Of a stretch of DNA of 6,036 nucleotides, positions 4,687-6,036 are shown one piece after another (within the stretch, counting starts at the first letter, position 1; each line of letters opens with the position of its first letter). The DNA is from Anaerolineales bacterium UBA6663 (lineage in GTDB: Bacteria; Chloroflexota; Anaerolineae; Anaerolineales; UBA6663): positions 350 to 6,385 of the forward strand of contig DKKP01000191.1 of the NCBI GenBank assembly GCA_002455335.1. The letters run 5' to 3'. The notes beneath the pieces were generated by a model. It saw only the letters and a program-made list of their open reading frames with translations, was not told where the DNA came from and made no database searches. A program made the position numbers and the translations under genes.

Positions 4687-6036
4687 TCAGCGATCGGAGG
4701 CGGTCGCGAGCGCAAGACGGCTCTCGGCGTATTCCGGGAGCGTGTTGATCGCCGGCCGCTCGCGTTCGGCGATCTCCTCGACGTCGAGATAGTAACTGCC
4801 GGCTTCCTGGCGGATCAGCTTCATGGTCTTGTTGACCTCGGCGACGAACGCGCGCTGGTCGTTTCCCTCGAGCTTGCGAAACACCGCCTGCAGGATCGCG
4901 AACGACATCTTGCTCAGCGCGACAAGCTCCTGATTGTGGTGGATCCGCTCAAGCAGATCGACCTGGGCGATCCCCGAGATGCCGAACCTGTCGAAGATGT
5001 CGATCACCATCCCGATCTCGACGCCGTAGCCGCTGAAGAACGGAATCTGTTCGAGTGCGGTGCGCCGTCCGGCGTACTCGCCCGAGAGCGGCTGGATGAT
5101 ACCCGAGAGCTCTGGATAGAACAGGTTGAGCAACGGCCGCGCCGTGAGTTCGGTCACCCGTCCGCCGCCGCCGGCCTGGGTCTTCTCGCCGACGCGCAAC
5201 GGGCGCTGATAGAAACCCTTGACCAGCTGCACCTTGGGGTTGAGCAGCAGCGGGCCGATGATGCCATAAACGAAGCGCGGATCGATGTTGACGATGTCGG
5301 TGTCGATCCAGGCCACGATATCGCCGCGCGTCACGAGCAGGCTCTTCCAGAGCGCCTCACCCTTGCCGCGGCGCGCGCCAAGCCGCGGGAGCATCTCCTG
5401 ATGGATGTGCACCGGCACGCCGAGGCCGGCCGCGATCTCGCGTGTGTTGTCGGTTGAGTTCGAGTCGATCAACACGATCTCGTCGAGCAGGGGCGCGGCG
5501 TGCATCAGCGCTCGTTGTACGGTGCCGATCACGGTGCCCACGGTCTTCTCTTCGTTAAGCGCCGGCAGCGCGAGGCTGATCGTCAGGCCCTGTTGACGCT
5601 TAAGCGCCACTAGCCGCTCGAGGTCAGCGAACTCGTCGGAGTGGTAGGTGTTCTCGGCGAACCACTTGTCGACAAGGATCGAGATCGCGCCCGCGCCCGC
5701 CGTCTCATCAGGCACTGCCTCGCCCATCGGGCGACGGGTCTTGACCACGATCACGGGGCAGGTCGCCTCGGCCAGCACGCGATCGGCGATCGCGCCAAAC
5801 GAGGCGTGGTCGAAGCTCGGCCGCGCCGCTGCGCCCATGATGATCAGGTCGCAACCGATGGCACCGGCCTCCTCGAGGATCGTGTCGGCCGGGCGCTCGG
5901 TCACTGCGCTGCGCTTGCTGACGTCGGGCAGCCGGGTGAGCACGCTCTCGAGGCCGCGAAACGCCGCGCTTGTGCCGCTCTCGCCTGGGGCGCGCAGGTG
6001 GAGGGCCGTCAGGTAGGCCGGCCTCAGGTTGAGGCC
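4687..6036 (-). CDS. gpgS: USP domain fused to glucosyl-3-phosphoglycerate synthase (5' end outside window)
   Basis: The frame is open from the right edge to TGA at 4687-4689, giving 449 visible residues (numbered from the edge). Residues 1-100 are most of a USP domain, with CDLIIMG (62-68) and CPVIVVK (93-99); its first strand lies outside, so the true start is beyond 6036. GTG at 5943 lies inside this domain and is not a likely start. Residues 150-449 are a GT81-type GT-A glycosyltransferase, GpgS, which transfers glucose from a nucleotide-sugar to 3-phosphoglycerate. Motifs: PALNEE (158-163), IDSNSTD (190-196), RGKGEALW (223-230), the metal-binding DTD (245-247), GGRVTEL (291-297), QPLSGEY (315-321), GYGVEIG (336-342) and RIHHNQ (364-369). 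All match mycobacterial GpgS, including the Arg/Thr and His/Asn expected to hold 3-phosphoglycerate. The product leads to glucosylglycerate, a compatible solute. No gpgP phosphatase is visible. Mannosyl-3-phosphoglycerate synthesis is a less likely alternative. Confidence 0.9.
   Translation of the reverse strand, partial: GLNLRPAYLTALHLRAPGESGTSAAFRGLESVLTRLPDVSKRSAVTERPADTILEEAGAIGCDLIIMGAAARPSFDHASFGAIADRVLAEATCPVIVVKTRRPMGEAVPDETAGAGAISILVDKWFAENTYHSDEFADLERLVALKRQQGLTISLALPALNEEKTVGTVIGTVQRALMHAAPLLDEIVLIDSNSTDNTREIAAGLGVPVHIHQEMLPRLGARRGKGEALWKSLLVTRGDIVAWIDTDIVNIDPRFVYGIIGPLLLNPKVQLVKGFYQRPLRVGEKTQAGGGGRVTELTARPLLNLFYPELSGIIQPLSGEYAGRRTALEQIPFFSGYGVEIGMVIDIFDRFGISGIAQVDLLERIHHNQELVALSKMSFAILQAVFRKLEGNDQRAFVAEVNKTMKLIRQEAGSYYLDVEEIAERERPAINTLPEYAESRLALATASDR

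Noticed and set aside
4673..4707. Possible bidirectional terminator between the convergent kdpE-like and gpgS genes
   Set aside because: The 14-base gap has only short GC self-complementarity, and the nearby 4690-4707 stem has one G-U pair, lies inside gpgS and has no T tract.
4669..5457. Long plus-strand open frame of 262 codons opposite gpgS
   Set aside because: It is antisense to well-supported GpgS motifs, starts with TTG overlapping the kdpE stop, and its product is rich in Arg, Asp and Leu without any domain; it is a codon-bias shadow.
5943..5943. GTG at 5943 as the start of the USP-GpgS gene
   Set aside because: The frame stays open to the window edge, and the residues before this codon continue the USP domain (PAYLTALHL-like second strand), so the real start is outside the window.

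Overview
The window is a GC-rich bacterial segment with two divergent transcription units and a third, convergent gene. Everything recognisable points to potassium and osmotic homeostasis. The protein styles (KimA-like APC permease with a C-terminal extension, KdpD-like kinase without the usual N-terminal sensor, GpgS fused to a USP domain) remind me of Chloroflexota. That assignment is from memory of families, not a search, and is tentative.

Layout. 1-1541 (minus) is the N-terminal 513 codons of a KimA-type K+ transporter, running off the left edge. 1599-2285 (minus) lies just upstream of it and encodes a 228-residue protein with a USP-like alpha/beta domain followed by two membrane helices. 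The two are probably co-transcribed. 2286-2522 is the divergent control region, with a perfect TATAAT facing right, a weaker promoter-like pair facing left, an AT-rich tract, short palindromes and a possible 41-codon leader ORF. 2523-3980 and 3977-4672 (plus) are a KdpD-like histidine kinase and a KdpE-like response regulator with ATGA overlap. 4687-6036 (minus) converges on kdpE with 14 bases between the stop codons. It is the 3' part of a gene whose product joins a USP domain to glucosyl-3-phosphoglycerate synthase, and it runs off the right edge.

How the parts may work together. KdpD/KdpE normally sense K+ limitation or turgor and switch on the KdpFABC ATPase. Here no Kdp ATPase is visible, and the two-component system faces a KimA-type importer. 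The kinase has lost the KdpD and USP sensor domains, while a separate USP-like membrane protein sits across the shared control region. The convergent gene makes the precursor of glucosylglycerate, a negatively charged compatible solute that could balance accumulated K+. The family assignments are well supported by visible motifs; the regulatory wiring is inference.
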